64,000 nucleotides of DNA from Echinometra lucunter (lineage: Eukaryota > Echinodermata > Echinoidea > Camarodonta > Echinometridae): the NCBI GenBank assembly GCA_029962745.1, contig CM057165.1, positions 25,155,882-25,219,881 on the forward strand. Direction: 5' to 3'. Below, piece after piece: positions 22,904 to 35,742 of the stretch. The first letter of the stretch is position 1; each line of letters opens with the position of its first letter. Both the position numbers and the translations under genes were made by a program. The notes under the pieces are model-generated. The model was not told the origin of the DNA, searched no databases, and saw only the letters and a list, made by a program, of their open reading frames with translations.

Positions 22904-23575
22904 GTCTGCTCACTTGACTGAAGGCCCACAAGACTGAAAATGAAAAAGGTAGCATGGGACCACATGTACAAACCTATCCAAATTTAAATAAGATTCCCCC
23001 CCACCAGTTTTGTTTTCCTTTCACTGCATGCCTCCATGTAAATTTACATCAATGCTCCCACCCCTCCCCACTGGAAAACGTTCCATTACCCCTGCTACAT
23101 GTGTGGATATCACCACCCCTAGGGATTGTGCTGTGCAAGCTAAATATTTCATTACTGTAAATATTCCAAGTACCATTTCATTTATCGTTGTAAATTTCTA
23201 ATTTCCTGCAATACCCATTTTGGGTGAAACAAAGAAATAAAAATCACATTGCCATTGCCATTGCCTGCTCATTACTGCCAGGTAGGAGATAAAGTGTTAT
23301 TTACACAGAATTGTGAATGTTTTTTTTTTTCCAGAAATTATATAAATAGTAGGTTGGAAGGAATGTTGACCAAAGAATGGCAAATGTGTACAAATTGATT
23401 TACACATTCAAGTGAAAAATATCAGATAAAAGCTCTCATTTCAATATCAACCCTTTTTACAATGACATGTTTTAAACTCAGAGACTGGAATCGGTCTGAG
23501 CTGTGTATTGATTACGATTTGCGATTTTGCAGTCTTGTGGGCCTTCGGTCTCATAGGCCTTTGGTCAACTGGGCT
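22904..23575. mobile_element. MITE with CACTTGACYGAAGGCC termini, copy 1
   Basis: The left end CACTTGACTGAAGGCCCACA (22911) and an inverted CAGTCTTGTGGGCCTTCGGT (23530-23549) flank about 0.67 kb without a long ORF. The same terminal motif bounds 39820-40093. Confidence 0.7.
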
Positions 23576-24827
23576 TGAAGTTTAATCAAGATATCTGTAT
23601 CCATGAATGGTGAAATAAAGTGGTTTATGTGAGATATTCAAATAGCTTTAAAAGTATGTAACTTTGTGAATATGAAGTATTTTTTGCTCTATTAATATTT
23701 CATTTTGAAGCTGAAAAAATTGAAAGTTTCTTAATAGCATTAAAAATGTTGTACATATTTTGTCTTATGTACATATGTATACATAAATTGCACCTTGTCA
23801 CTTCATAGCTGAAGTTGCTATTTTCAAGTGCTTTGCAGTTTTGTATTTCAAGTATATAACTTTTGAATCAATTGTTCTAATAAACTCCGTTTTTTTTGTC
23901 TTTGTCTTTCATTCGTTTTTGTAGTTATTGCTATTGTTTTGTGTAAACTTCAAAACAGGAAGTGTAAGCACTGTTTTGGTCTTGGGGGATTTACTTCTGT
24001 ATGTGTTTACTTTGTTACTCATCCTGGTTCAAGTGATACTACAGCCCAGACTTAAGTGACATTTTATCTTACAATGTCAACATAGCTTATTTATGTATAT
24101 AGGATATCAAAGGTGATTGCTCCTCTTTCATATATTTTATGTGTCTGTCTCTTAAGTATCTACACACTATTAAATCTGTGGTCATATAAGGTGGAGGGCA
24201 AAGATTTGCTCTATTTTAATCTTGTAAGGTTGTATCACTTATGCATGCCAGAGGTATTTCTTCTTCCTTCAGTCCTGTATAGTCTGCTGGTGGTGCATCA
24301 GCTTGTTGATTTGGCAAATAAAAGGATTTTGAAGTGGAATTGTTTGATACCGGTAGGTACTACCAGATGTTGAAAGGAAACAGCCCTGCAGAAAAAAATT
24401 GACAAGATTACCATCAAAACCATGCAAGAACCATGCAAGTACCATCAATTACCATGATTTGATGGTAATTTTGTCAAATTACCATGGTATACATGGTACC
24501 TTTTTACAAAGAGTTTACATTGATTTTTTATAGCAGACATGTTTTACTATCTGTGAAAGTTGATGTTTGGCAGTCTAAATATTGTAATTTCTGTCTTAAT
24601 ATAGACTTGATTTTAGTTAATTAATGCTTCTTAATCTTAACCCCCTCATTTTAAGTCATTCCTTATATTCTCTTAATTTGATGATGATGAAGAAAAAACA
24701 GCCAAACACTGCTTTATTTTGATAGGGAGGTGTACTAACACTTCCCTAATTTTGATATAAAAAGATGTTTACTGAAATCTGTATCACTTGAATTTCTGAA
24801 ATACCTGGAGTTGTAGAAACTCCCAAA
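23576..24827. other. intergenic with one imperfect hairpin
   Basis: AATAAA near 23879 followed by a T/GT-rich tract is a good poly(A) context, though no gene is tied to it. A hairpin at about 24397-24480 pairs TTGACAAGATTACCATCAAA with an inverse TTTGATGGTAATTTTGTCAA. No coding region was seen. Confidence 0.5.
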
Positions 24828-25096
24828 CACTATGAACATGACGGACAAAGAAAGCGGACAAAATAAACAACCCCTCATTCTACCCTTCACAATGGTTCTG
24901 TTAGTCAAAAGAACATCCCTTCACTGCTATTGTTTAAAATATGTGGAACAGGTGTCACATGCATATTCACCTGGAGCTACATGATTAAACATAATAGCTG
25001 TGAAGGGATGTTCTTTTGATTACTAGAACCATTGCGAAGGGTAGAATGAGAGGTTGTTTATTTTGTCCGCTTTCTTTGTCCACCATGTTCATAGTG
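24828..25096. mobile_element. CACTA-like MITE, copy 2 (269 bp)
   Basis: It is nearly identical to 12640-12910, with the same CACTATGAACATG ends. The flanks are AAA on both sides, consistent with a 3-bp target duplication. Confidence 0.9.
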
Positions 25097-25394
25097 AAAG
25101 GTTAATTACATTTGAACTTTAATCAACCCCAATAAAACCCCAAAGTATGCTATAAGGTCATAATCAATAGCTTAAAATCTCTTGATAAATGCCTTCAAAT
25201 TTTTAATTCACTCACCTTGAACCTTTCAGTTTTATCTTTAAAGTTTTATTGTTGTTGTATTATGAGGGTTAATCAGCCTTGAATAAAATGCACCTGAAGT
25301 GATTAAGTACACCTGTTCCTTGCATGTGTGCTGAACACTGCTGATATCATGGGTTGTGTCCATTGTTTTCTGAGTATTTTTTCATGAGGGAAGT

Positions 25395-25426
<32 letters not shown>

Positions 25427-28229
25427 GATGGAAATACCAGAGTTTCATATAAATCTATTTTGATTGAATGAGTGTACAATTGTCTGGGGGGTTTGGGTGT
25501 GTGTGGGTGTGTTTGTGTGTGTGTGTTTGTGTGTAAGGGAGAGAGAGAGAGAGAGAGAGAGAGAGTTGGCTATAAAAAGAAACAAACTAGGTAAATACTA
25601 CAAAAATGGGAAAGTATTAAATTACAACCAATGTCATGGCATTTATCGTCAGATTCAATTCATCAAGACTGAAAGCAGTCGGTGGGTGCTGGTGTGTGTG
25701 GGTGTGTGTCATGTGGTCGATGGATGTGTGTGCAGATGTAGATTTTTTTTTGGGGGGGGGTGGTCGGGTCGGGGAGATAAAGGTGTATGCGTGTTTGCAT
25801 GTTTTTTTTCATATATATGTATATAAGGGGTTTCATTCCTCCTTGTTTTGCTCATTAACTGATGTCTTATCTAAGAAAATATGCTATGGAAACAAAATGA
25901 AGACTTGTATTATATTATTTTGCTCATATTAATTTATATGGATGTATTGATGTTTATTTTGAATGAAATCTCTAATAAAAACATGGAAAAAAAAGAGAAA
26001 AAAAGAGACAATTGTGATAGTTAATGAAGTACTAGTTGCTTTATTATTTGCTACACATGATTTTTTTGCTCTGATACTGGATAGATTTGTTACAGAAAAT
26101 TACAATTTCAAGACAAAAGAAACAACCTGAAGTCAAGACAAGCAAGGAAACACTCCAGCTTCTTTTGTTACTTCATTGCTTCTTTGATTCTATCTCATTT
26201 ATCTATTTTCAGTGCAATAGAAAATGATAAGGATGGGCCTTTAAAAAGAATCGGGAACAAAGGAGGAAGAGATAATAAATTTCATTGGCTTGCTTCACAT
26301 GCTCTGCATAGTGTTGGCTCCATGCATGATGAAATCCAACCTGTTCATAGATTTTTATTGGTTTTGTTTGATATAAGGTGGTGCGGGGGGGGGGGGGGGT
26401 AAATTTGGCAAATGGTGTGATCCAACCCGAAGGGGAGGGGGGAAAGGTTGAGCCTTGAGAGGGGTTTGGTCCGGGGGGGGGGGGGGGCACTCTGTAGGCC
26501 TATGTAATGTGTGATAGACAGTGCTGCAGAGAAGATCCCCATTTTTACACTCAAATTTTCAATCCAGTGTATACCATTTTTTTCTTGTTGAGAAAAAGAA
26601 GAAAGAAAACAGTCTCAACTTTCAAGGCCCCACATTTTTTCATACCATCGTTTCAGCTGCTTCGCTCCATTCCAAAAGATATTATTTTTGGAGAAAAGAT
26701 GGGGTTGAAAACGGGTTTCATTCAATGTGTACTATCTAGGCTCACATATACAAACCCATGGAGGGCCAGCTTGACCCTACAGCCTCGCTGCCGGGCAGGG
26801 AGCATGCATGTATATGCACGCTAAGACCAGTTCCATAGCATCATCATATTGGAATTCAGTTCCAATGACCCCCTTTTTGCCAAAAAGTTTGAAGTTCCAA
26901 AGACTATCGTAAACTTGTTCCAAATCCCCCTGTTTTGGTCTTGCCAGCGACACATATCTACCACTCTTGGGGTGGGGGGGGGGGGCACACGACCCTAAGA
27001 GTAGTTTGGTGTTTGTGTTGGGGTGTGTGGGCTAATGTGTCTCTATATATTTTTGTCCTTTTTATCTTCTTAAAATTTTCCTTTGTGGAAATTGGAAACA
27101 GGCCAGTAAAAGTCCATTGAAGGTGTGCTTTAAGTTTACGTACTTTGAATGTTGAGATTTTGATACATCATGACGAAGATACAATAAATGTACGTGTACT
27201 TGTGAATTGTAAGAATCATTGTTCATACCACCAGGGATCTTGTCCTTGGTCGATTATTACGTCATGGAATTCCCCGGCACGATTTGGGGATTCCCAGATG
27301 TTATTTAGTCTTTTCACAGTCTAAAGGTGATTCACAAATTATTTAATAAAAGGTAGTGTTAAGATATTTGATGCCTTTTGGATTATTATTATTTATTAGC
27401 ATAGATAATATATATTTAAGAATAATTTTAACATCAAAATCTGCTAATAATTTCTTTAGTTATAATCTATTTTAATTACAGACTGGGTTGAGAATAGCAA
27501 GGCCAAGGACACGACGTCATCGTTGAAATTAGAAGCTACTATATACACATGAGTAGCATGCACTGCACTATAGGCCTAGGCTAGAATTCTACGCAGCTCC
27601 TTGATCATTCATACATGGATTCTTTTTCATTTGGATTGCTTGTTTAATCCATTGGACTGAAGTAAAGCATGATATATGTTTGAATTTTACAGGGGCTGGA
27701 GCAAAAGCACGTCATGAATACCACTCACTCAGTCTGGTCATAAATTAATTAATGCGAATGTAACAGTCGAAACTCACTGGGTGCCTGGAGCCGGGCGTCC
27801 GGCAGTCGTCGCGGTGTGAAGTGGAATTTATTGCATCATCTCCTTTACCAAGTGTACACTTCATATCTTTGTTAAAAACTGACTCCCGGCCTATGAAGCG
27901 ACTGAGATGAAACTGAAACATACCTGTGGAGCTGGGGAACTAATATAAGAGCAGAGACATCAACTGAAATAAGTCAAGCATTCTGTAACTGATGTTAGAT
28001 CATCATGTTTCAACATGTTCAAGATGAGCTGAATAAATAGCATGCATGGTAAATATCCTTTTTCTTGAAATAGTCAATTGTTTGTTAACTTTAGAATAAT
28101 CTGGTGGTAAAAGAATGAGTAACTGACGTGTAAAGAATGGAAGGTTTAAGTTCAAGTACCATTATTGTCTTGATACAAATATCTAATCTGCAACTACAGT
28201 CTATGTATGTGTATGATGGGGACCCTGGC
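25097..28229. other. intergenic with homopolymers and simple repeats
   Basis: It holds a ~30-nt G run (about 25397-25425), a GT tract then a GA tract (25497-25565), and G runs near 26386, 26474 and 26975. The stretch after the G run at 26474 (GGGCACTCTGTAGG) resembles 45875-45920, suggesting a dispersed repeat with a G-rich tip. No gene was seen. Confidence 0.55.
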
Positions 28230-28264
28230 CTTGACCCTGTCTGCGCACCTAATATTCCACTTAA

Positions 28265-28686
28265 AATTCTCGCTACCCCTAATAGGAACAAAAATCTCAT
28301 AATGCGCGAGACGAGATAATTTTTACTCCGTCGGGTCGTCATCACCACTTCCGGTTCAGAGTCATGCTCGCGATACTTAGTTTCCAACCACGCTGAAATC
28401 GATGCCAATCAGCGTAATATGTACAGATTATAATAAATTTTACGTAATAATACTAATAAACAATCAACGAAATGTTCAAATAAACATTAAAATCTTTGCG
28501 ACGGCAGGAGAGTGTAGCTATGTAGCGAGTTCGAGCAGACGATATATGCATGTGCGACGATCGGCGTGCGGCGCGCGGCTTCCGAACAGGAAGTTGTAAT
28601 ACCGAAAAGCTATCCCATAATGCAATGCGTGTTACAGGGATTTTTCCCGGATCTCGGCGAAAGCGCTATTTGGGGTAGCGAGAATT
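28265..28686. mobile_element. element with 15-bp perfect TIRs
   Basis: AATTCTCGCTACCCC (28265-28279) is perfectly inverted at 28672-28686. The interior is CpG-rich compared with the surroundings and has no long ORF. Confidence 0.6.
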
Positions 28687-28845
28687 GACAAACTTTCTTC
28701 TTTGTATTCCTCTAATGGCTGACCTCATTTCAATCCTCATATCCTAGGGAGTAACTTTGCCGAAAATCTCATCGAAATCCGAACAAGAACAGTGTGATTT
28801 TTACAAGAAAAGGCGATGGTGTAAATTTGACGCTAAAAAGAGGAA

Positions 28846-29112
28846 GGTGCCCTTGTCTGCGCACTCATTCACTTTACATGCAGTTCGGGATTTCTTGCAT
28901 GAAAGTGACATTTTCAAGGCATGTGAGTAAAATTACATAAAATAGATGCCTTTCGTCCATTTTTCGTAATTTTTTCAGTGATACATAGACCCCCCTATTG
29001 CTAAAATTGATTTAAAGATGATTGTATTCGTTGCGTCTTTTGTGATGTTAGAATCACGCAGTTATGCGTACCGGTATGCGCAGACTTGGGCACTGCGCAG
29101 ACAAGGGGCATC
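28846..29112. mobile_element. small element with TIR GGTGCCCTTGTCTGCGCA
   Basis: The left end at 28846-28863 is inverted at 29094-29112 (TGCGCAGACAAGGGGCATC). A related CTGTCTGCGCAC block lies at 28238, so several such ends are nested here. Confidence 0.6.
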
Positions 29113-29612
29113 AGACCATACTTGAAATCAACATGGTCCTTGTTCATTTGGAACTACCACTGGCAAACAAACAGAAACCCAAATTTTCAAAGTCCTCTTG
29201 CAACAGCATCTTCAGTAGTTTTGTTTCATTATTTCAAGCTTCTAGTTACACCTACTAGTACTCTGACTTGCTTTTCTTCACCAGGATGAGTTGGATTATT
29301 CCACATTCAGATCTTGTAAATTTCTTTGTTTTTGCGAATATATTTTTTCATTGAAGATCGGGGGGGGGGGGGGAGTATACATGTTGATTTTTATCTTTTC
29401 TGCATTTCTATTGAATCTTTGGGCTAGCATGGTTGATACTTATAGTATTCCTTTACTATTTTAAAATTTTGATTATTCTGTAGGAATTAGATTTTATGTT
29501 TGCTGTTTCACCGCAGCAGATCACCATGTCCTGCAGGCTTACAATGTGTATGCATCTGTTTGGAGTGTTTGGAGGAGTGACGTAGTAACATGATTTTAGA
29601 GGCTCAATCGGC

Positions 29613-29700
29613 AAGACTTCCTTTTGCGACAGCCACCCAACATGCGAGGTTTGCTTTATTCCGTTAGCAAATTTGGGTGGCTGTCGCAAAAGGAAGTCTT
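29613..29700. repeat. perfect 28-bp-arm hairpin, 32-nt loop
   Basis: AAGACTTCCTTTTGCGACAG onward (29613-29640) is perfectly inverted at 29673-29700. Size and geometry resemble a small-RNA precursor, but there is no evidence of expression. Confidence 0.9.
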
Positions 29701-29899
29701 TCTGCTCAATCTCCTCTGGAACATGTATGAAAGTGATTTTTATGGAGCCAGGTCTCAGGCTCAGCAGAGCATGCCCCCAATGAGATAGATTGATATCAGT
29801 CTATCTTGAGAGTCAAGATTCTTGACTCATCTTGCAGAAGAAATTACACCAGAAGACAAAGCAAACTTGAGGAAATGAAAGTGGCATATTTCATTATCT

Positions 29900-30105
29900 G
29901 TATCTTTATCTGTATCTGTATCTGTATCTCTCTGTATCTGTATCTGTATCTGTATCTGTATCTGTATCTGTATCTGTATCTGTATCTGTATCTGTATCTG
30001 TATCTGTATCTGTATCTGTATCTGTATCTGTATCTGTATCTGTATCTGTATCTGTATCTGTATCTGTATCTGTATCTGTATCTGTATCTGTATCTGTATC
30101 TGTAT
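29900..30105. repeat. (TATCTG)n hexanucleotide microsatellite
   Basis: About 33 nearly perfect hexamers. The Leu-Tyr and Asp-Thr repeat frames across it are artefacts. Confidence 0.97.
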
Positions 30106-30890
30106 ATGGTTGGATCAGCAAAATGTCTTCTCCAGACACATCCATGCTAACTGCATGAGAAGTGCACTGCATGTGAAAAGACTATTGGGCTATTGACAAT
30201 TGTGTGATGATTGATGTCATTGTAATGATTTGATTTATCTATACAATATTGATTGTTTGGCTTTGCAGGCTGTTTGTTATTATTATTATTTTTTTTGGCT
30301 GTTATTTTGGTCCATGTGACTCATGGGAAAAAGTATCATGGAGAGAACCTTTCTTGTGTTGAAAATAGCAGCTTGTATTCAGTCATTTGGAAATGTTCCA
30401 GTTTCCAAACAGAATGCAATATTTGGCTATACTCCCATAGTTACAGGTGTGTGCATTTTTTGCATACATGAATGCATGCCATACTTTCATTCAAGTACAA
30501 GTAGATCATCCAGTTGATCTCTAATCACTAAACTTTCCTTGCTAGGAATCCATGCCAGACAGCTTCCTGAATTCACAGTATAGTGTTGGAGTTAAAGGGA
30601 AGTCATGGATTGTAAACTTTACATCATGTTGTACATTCACACACACAAAAATGAAACAACTACTGCCGTAAAATGAAATTACAAATAGTCTGTAAATTTG
30701 AATTTCTTTATGTTGTAATAATCATACACATAGATTAATAATATAAGGCGGCCTCTATTTAATTCTGTGCAGGTATTCCTTTTCACCCCAACCTGCCATC
30801 AAGTCACATGTAATGCTGTTTTGTTTTTCAAAAAAAAACTCCAGTATTTTTTGCAATTTTGGGGCACTTGAACAGATAAGTAATAGAGGC
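30106..30890. other. intergenic, no gene seen
   Basis: AT-rich unique sequence without recognised features. Confidence 0.5.
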
Positions 30891-31604
30891 TTTATACCGT
30901 GTTTACACAGTGACTCGGCTCGAGTGTTGAATCCTCAAGCAGGGTCGAACACTGCGAAGAGGGCAACTGTGATCGTGTTTATACCAAAACGAAAAAGGCG
31001 AGTTCGACACAGCCTGCGGATCACGAACGGCAGTAGAATTGACGTCACAAATGTGGGAAATTTGCCTCCGACTACATTTTTCAACAACGTTCACAACAAA
31101 ATACGTTAAACACTGAACACCAAGAGTGAGGCTGGGTTACGTTAGTTATAAAACTGCCGTGGTGACAGCACTATATTAAATATATGGAAGAATAAGTAAT
31201 GCAAGGATCATACCAAATTTAGTGATATACCATACAAACAATTTAATGAGCAAGAGTAGAATTTCAAGATCCCTCAAAAGAGTATTTTTTACCTTCGGGA
31301 AATCGAGCGAAGGCAGGGGCACAGCAAGGACAAGAGAGCTATCTCGCACGATACTGGATGCGGCTATTTCATGTTTGACCTAGGTGAAGAGGGTTTGACA
31401 CGGCTTTCTGTTTACACACAAAAAAATAGACGAGTCTGACTCGGCTCGCAGGTTGAAACCTACGATTCTGGTGGATCAAAAAAGCAGTGTTCAACACGGC
31501 TCGCGGATCACACTGATCACGTTTACACAACATAAAATTGCCGTGTTGAGCACGGGTCGTGTGTTGAACCCCCGAGCCGAGTCACTGTGTAAACACGGTA
31601 TAAA
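30891..31604. mobile_element. 714-bp element with perfect 32-bp TIRs
   Basis: TTTATACCGTGTTTACACAG then TGACTCGGCTCG (30891-30922) is perfectly inverted at 31573-31604. Degenerate pieces of the end (CGGCTCG, GTTTACACA) recur inside. The outermost TTTATA/TATAAA may include a TA-type target duplication. No transposase was seen. Confidence 0.9.
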
Positions 31605-32343
31605 TGTGCAGTTTTTAACATCTCAATACAACATGTTTACAAAATAAGGTGAATTTATGAAATTTGGAAGAAGCAAGATAGCATGTTCATCTACCATTGT
31701 ACAATGAGATAAATCCCCTGTTCAGAGTAACTAAATTCTGTATTACCCTGCATAAACTAGATAGCTAATACAAGTCAAGTAATTCTATGGTCTTAACAGT
31801 GAATGATGAAATGTGATATCATAGTAAAACTCACATTTTAGCATCATTTGAAACAAACCTCAATGAAGAATCAGCATACTGCTTTACATGTTTAGTCTAA
31901 ACATCATATCATACAAAAATTTTTACACACGTACATGTAGGTGGACGAAGAACAAGGAGGTCTGAATAACAGACCACTTTAATGCTTTGGCAATATTCCA
32001 ATTGTGTGGGGAATTTGTATGAGGTTAGACAAGTGCTGCCTGACATTGGCTTACATGTCAGGAAGATGAAGCAATTGAGAGGTTGTTCGCTTGATAAAAA
32101 ATATCGCTTCGTGCTACTGATCTAAAGTTATTACCTTTGGTAAGCTGCAAGTAATGTATTTTTATCACTTCTGATTGTTTAATGTAATGATTTCTGTAGA
32201 ATTATATTGGACTGAAATCACTGAACATTGATTTGTTGCAGTGTGTTTAATGATGTGTTCAAGAGGCATGGAAGTGAGTGTATAGATCTAATGAATGAGT
32301 GTATATTTCTTTTGAAGTGGAATTGTTTGTTGAGAACCAGCTG
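31605..32343. other. intergenic, no gene seen
   Basis: AT-rich unique sequence. Confidence 0.5.
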
Positions 32344-33011
32344 TATGGACCCGGTGGGGTCACATATCATTGCAAATGTGTACGCATGCTCGTTCTAAAT
32401 TTTGAGGAAAAGGGGTATTTTCCCCACCCTGTTCGCGAACATTCAGTGTTCGCGAAATTCAGAAATAGGGGGGTTTTCAGAGGACACTGTCCTCGAAATG
32501 AAAAAATAGGGTATATTTCAACAACCTACCAACATTTCTGAGCCGTGAGTTTTTGTGTTTTCCCCCTGTTTTTTCCCTGATTGGTAGGGAACTAGCCACC
32601 TGAGATCCCGCTTGAGATTGGGAGATAATTGAGATTTAGTCTCTACGGGCAGAGAGTATTAATTACGGAGAGTGCTCAGTCGCTAAAATTCGTGCATGTT
32701 CAATTTTGTTGTGAGGGAGTGATTTTACGATCAAATATACATGTAAGCATGGGACAGATTATAAGTTTTAAATTGTCCCTGGACAAATGTCCTTGTTTTG
32801 CACAAATAGGGTATGTTTTTAAAAAAATTTCCTTGAATTGGTAAAAAAAGGGGTATTTTTAAAAGTGAAATTGTCCTTGTTTTTCCGCAAAATAGGGGGT
32901 AAATTTTCAAAACTTTTCCTTGAAAGCGTGCGAAATAGGGGTATTTTTGAATTCTCAGAACGAGCATGCGTTACACCTTTGTATAAAGGGTGATGCCACC
33001 GGGTGTATGGA
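32344..33011. mobile_element. element with ~55-bp imperfect TIRs
   Basis: The left arm runs from GACCCGGTGGGGTCAC to ACGCATGCTCGTTCT. The right arm is AGAACGAGCATGCGTTACAC to GCCACCGGGTGTATGG. The interior repeats short blocks such as AAAAGGGGTATTTT and CAAATAGGGTAT. Confidence 0.75.
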
Positions 33012-33094
33012 CTTGCAAATTAATTACTTTTTCAAGCTTGATGTAATCATGGAACTCTTAAATGGTACATTGTGTTATATAGGGATATGTTGTA

Positions 33095-34450
33095 GAGACT
33101 CCAACTGTCACGTTTTCGGCGGGAGATCTCCCGCTATGAGTCTATTTTCACAAAATCTCCTGCTCTCCCGCTTGAGTTTGAATTTCTCCCGCCCTAGCTG
33201 TAGGAATCTTGAATCATTGGATTTTACCTCATATAGTGTTGTCATATGTTAAAAAATAAGCCTAAGTTAACACCAGACAGCTCCTAAAAGTGGCCTCCGG
33301 CCACCCCGGGGGGGGGGGTCACTCTCCACATGGCCTGCTACGCACCCACGTCCAGAAAAAGCGTCGAAAAGGGTCCCGTTTCAGGCACTCAGGCGTCGTC
33401 GACGTCTTTGGCAAAAAGGGTTGCTTTTCAGCACCATTCGCTGGTAAATCGCCTCTTAGGGTAGCCTTTTCTCACTCTTCACGCCATTTAGGGTTGCTAA
33501 TTTGGTTATGCAGATTACGCCATTTAGGGGTGCAAATTTAAGTAGATCTACGCCATTTATGGTTGCAAATTTGGGCAAATTTGGGCAGACATATGCCATT
33601 AACAGGTTCCAGCATTTATAGAGAGTTACAAAGTTATGAATTACAGAGTGCACCAGATGATGGTAGACGGGGTGATGTCGTCATAAGTAGATCTGGTAGA
33701 TCACGCAAGCAGATTTCCTATACGTGCTAAGCTGTGCTGTGAATTCTCAGTTTTAACTGTATACTCCCTGACACTAATCCTCTTCATCGTTCAGCCTATT
33801 TGAGTGTAGGAAGCCTGACCAAGAAGATACAAGTTTAATTAATGTATGTATTTTTCAACACAGTAACTGGTATGGATTCCATTTTTTCAAGTTTTGATAA
33901 AATTGGTAAAACGAATGGTAAGTGATGCATCAGTCAGTCAAGGAAAGCAACATTTTCCACTTGCATTCATTAATTAAAGCTAAAAGATGGCTTTTCAAAG
34001 TGGCTAAGAGAGGTGTCCTTGAGAGTAATCATGTTGGCCTTATACTTTCAATAACTTTAAAAAATGGAATTTATACGTGTTGTATTTAACATCAATTTAA
34101 CGTCAGTCATCAATATGGTATCAAATTAATCGATTTCAATGTTTACGCCACTTAGGGTATCAAATTAGGGGATTTCCCTGTTCACGCCACTTAGGGTGGC
34201 TTTTTTTCATGGGTTACGCCATTTAGGGTTGCAAATTTGGTTAATGTAGTTACGCCATTTAGGGTGCATTTCTGAGGTTGTCGGACACGGGTGGGTAGCA
34301 GGTCATGTGGAGAGTGACCCCCCCAGGCTGGCCGCAAGGAATTTCGTGCTTTACGCTGGTGATGTGGGCTACGCCCACACTGAGTCAGAATCTCCCGTTT
34401 GCTAGGGGGACTCGGCGGGAGAATCTCCCTCTCAAGAGGTGTTTGTAGTC
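33095..34450. mobile_element. CTCCCGC-rich element, copy split by insertion
   Basis: 33095-33298 matches the left half and 34334-34450 the right half of the copy at 13455-13846. Both halves keep the same order and orientation, for example GGAATTTCGTGCTTT and GATGTGGGCTACGC. Confidence 0.8.
33299..34333. mobile_element. 1.0-kb insertion with G-rich TIRs and ATTTAGGGTTGC repeats
   Basis: The left end GGCCACCCC then a G run, then GTCACTCTCCACATG, is inverted at the right end (CATGTGGAGAGTGACC to GGCTGGCC). Inside, ACGCCATTTAGGGTTGCAAA recurs about nine times in variants near both ends, in direct orientation. The homologous empty site is the copy at 13712. Confidence 0.75.
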
Positions 34451-34499
34451 GGTTTGACAACTTACAAACCTAGAAAAGTTCTTTCCGTTGAAGTTTTTT

Positions 34500-35742
34500 C
34501 ATTGATTTAGGTTTCTGTGTAGTTTATGAACATTTTCAGCTTGGTTGCCCAAACAGCAACCTTGAGCACTTTGCATAATTTGCATAAATCTGTATGCCTA
34601 TCGCGCAAAGACAACTTACACAGAATATTCAAACTGAACTACATGCCAATTGTGTATGTGCGGCGATACGGAACTTTAATAGCGTTGTCAATCTTGTGAA
34701 TTCAACCTTTGATGAAACGAAACGGGGTACACTGATGTGTGACACTTCCATAAAATAGGGGTTTTGTAGGGATGTAGAATAGAGGTTTAACAATATTTTT
34801 GCAATTACAGGTCAGGGTTTAGTACTGAAAATCAAGAAAAAGTCAACTTCGTTATCCAAATGATTGAAAACTTGGGCTTACATTCATTAAGAATGGTACT
34901 AGCAGTGGTATAATTCTTCATTTAGGCCCATCTTTAAAAAAAAAAAAGAAGCTTACTGCAGCCATATTCTAGTCAGATTTAAGTAGCGTTCACACATAGA
35001 ATCACATATCAGTGGTTGGAAATATTTGGGCTCTCACATTTTAACAAAATACAAAGTTTTAATAGTTAAATAAATATGTGTACATCATTATGCACTCTAT
35101 GACTGCAACAATCATATTAGAAAAAAAAAATATCTTTTTGAAATGTACAAATGAATTGGAAACATGCTTGTGGTGTTTGGGTGTTCAAATAACATTGATT
35201 TAAACCATATGGCTAACATTACACGAAGAGGTACCCCCAAAGGAACTAAAACAATACAAGAAGGCTGCCAACCTGCTTGCGTTCATTAATACCGGTTCAT
35301 TAGGAGCAGGCCTACTCTCATTCTACAGTGTGTAGGTGCAAAAAAGTACACTCACAGTTGTTTACACATATTAAGTTGATATCAACATGATTCTTAGTAC
35401 AAAAACGTGATTTCTAATTGTAGAATAACACTGAAATGATTTCCATGTCCCACAAACCCGTAATTGGGTGTGCATCCATATCTGATAGTGTGTATAAGGC
35501 TGTTTCATTTCATCAAAGGTTGAATTCACAAAGATTGACAACGCTATTAAAGTTCCGTATCGCCGCACATACACAATTGGCACGTAGTTCACTTTGAACG
35601 TTCTGTGTAAGTTGTCTTTGGGCTGTAAATCCTATACTCATACAGATTTATGCAAATTATGCAAATTGCTCAAGGTTGCTGTTTGGGCAACCAAGCTGAA
35701 AATATTCATAAACTACATAGGAACCTAAATCAACCATTTGTT
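34500..35742. mobile_element. foldback element with ~240-bp inverted arms
   Basis: 34500-34738 and 35503-35742 are inverted copies (CAGCTTGGTTGCCCAAACAG and GTGCGGCGATACGGAACTTT in both). The middle 0.76 kb has no ORF of note. Confidence 0.8.

Noticed and set aside
29806..30172. Leu-Tyr and Asp-Thr repeat frames
   Set aside because: Translation of the (TATCTG)n tract.
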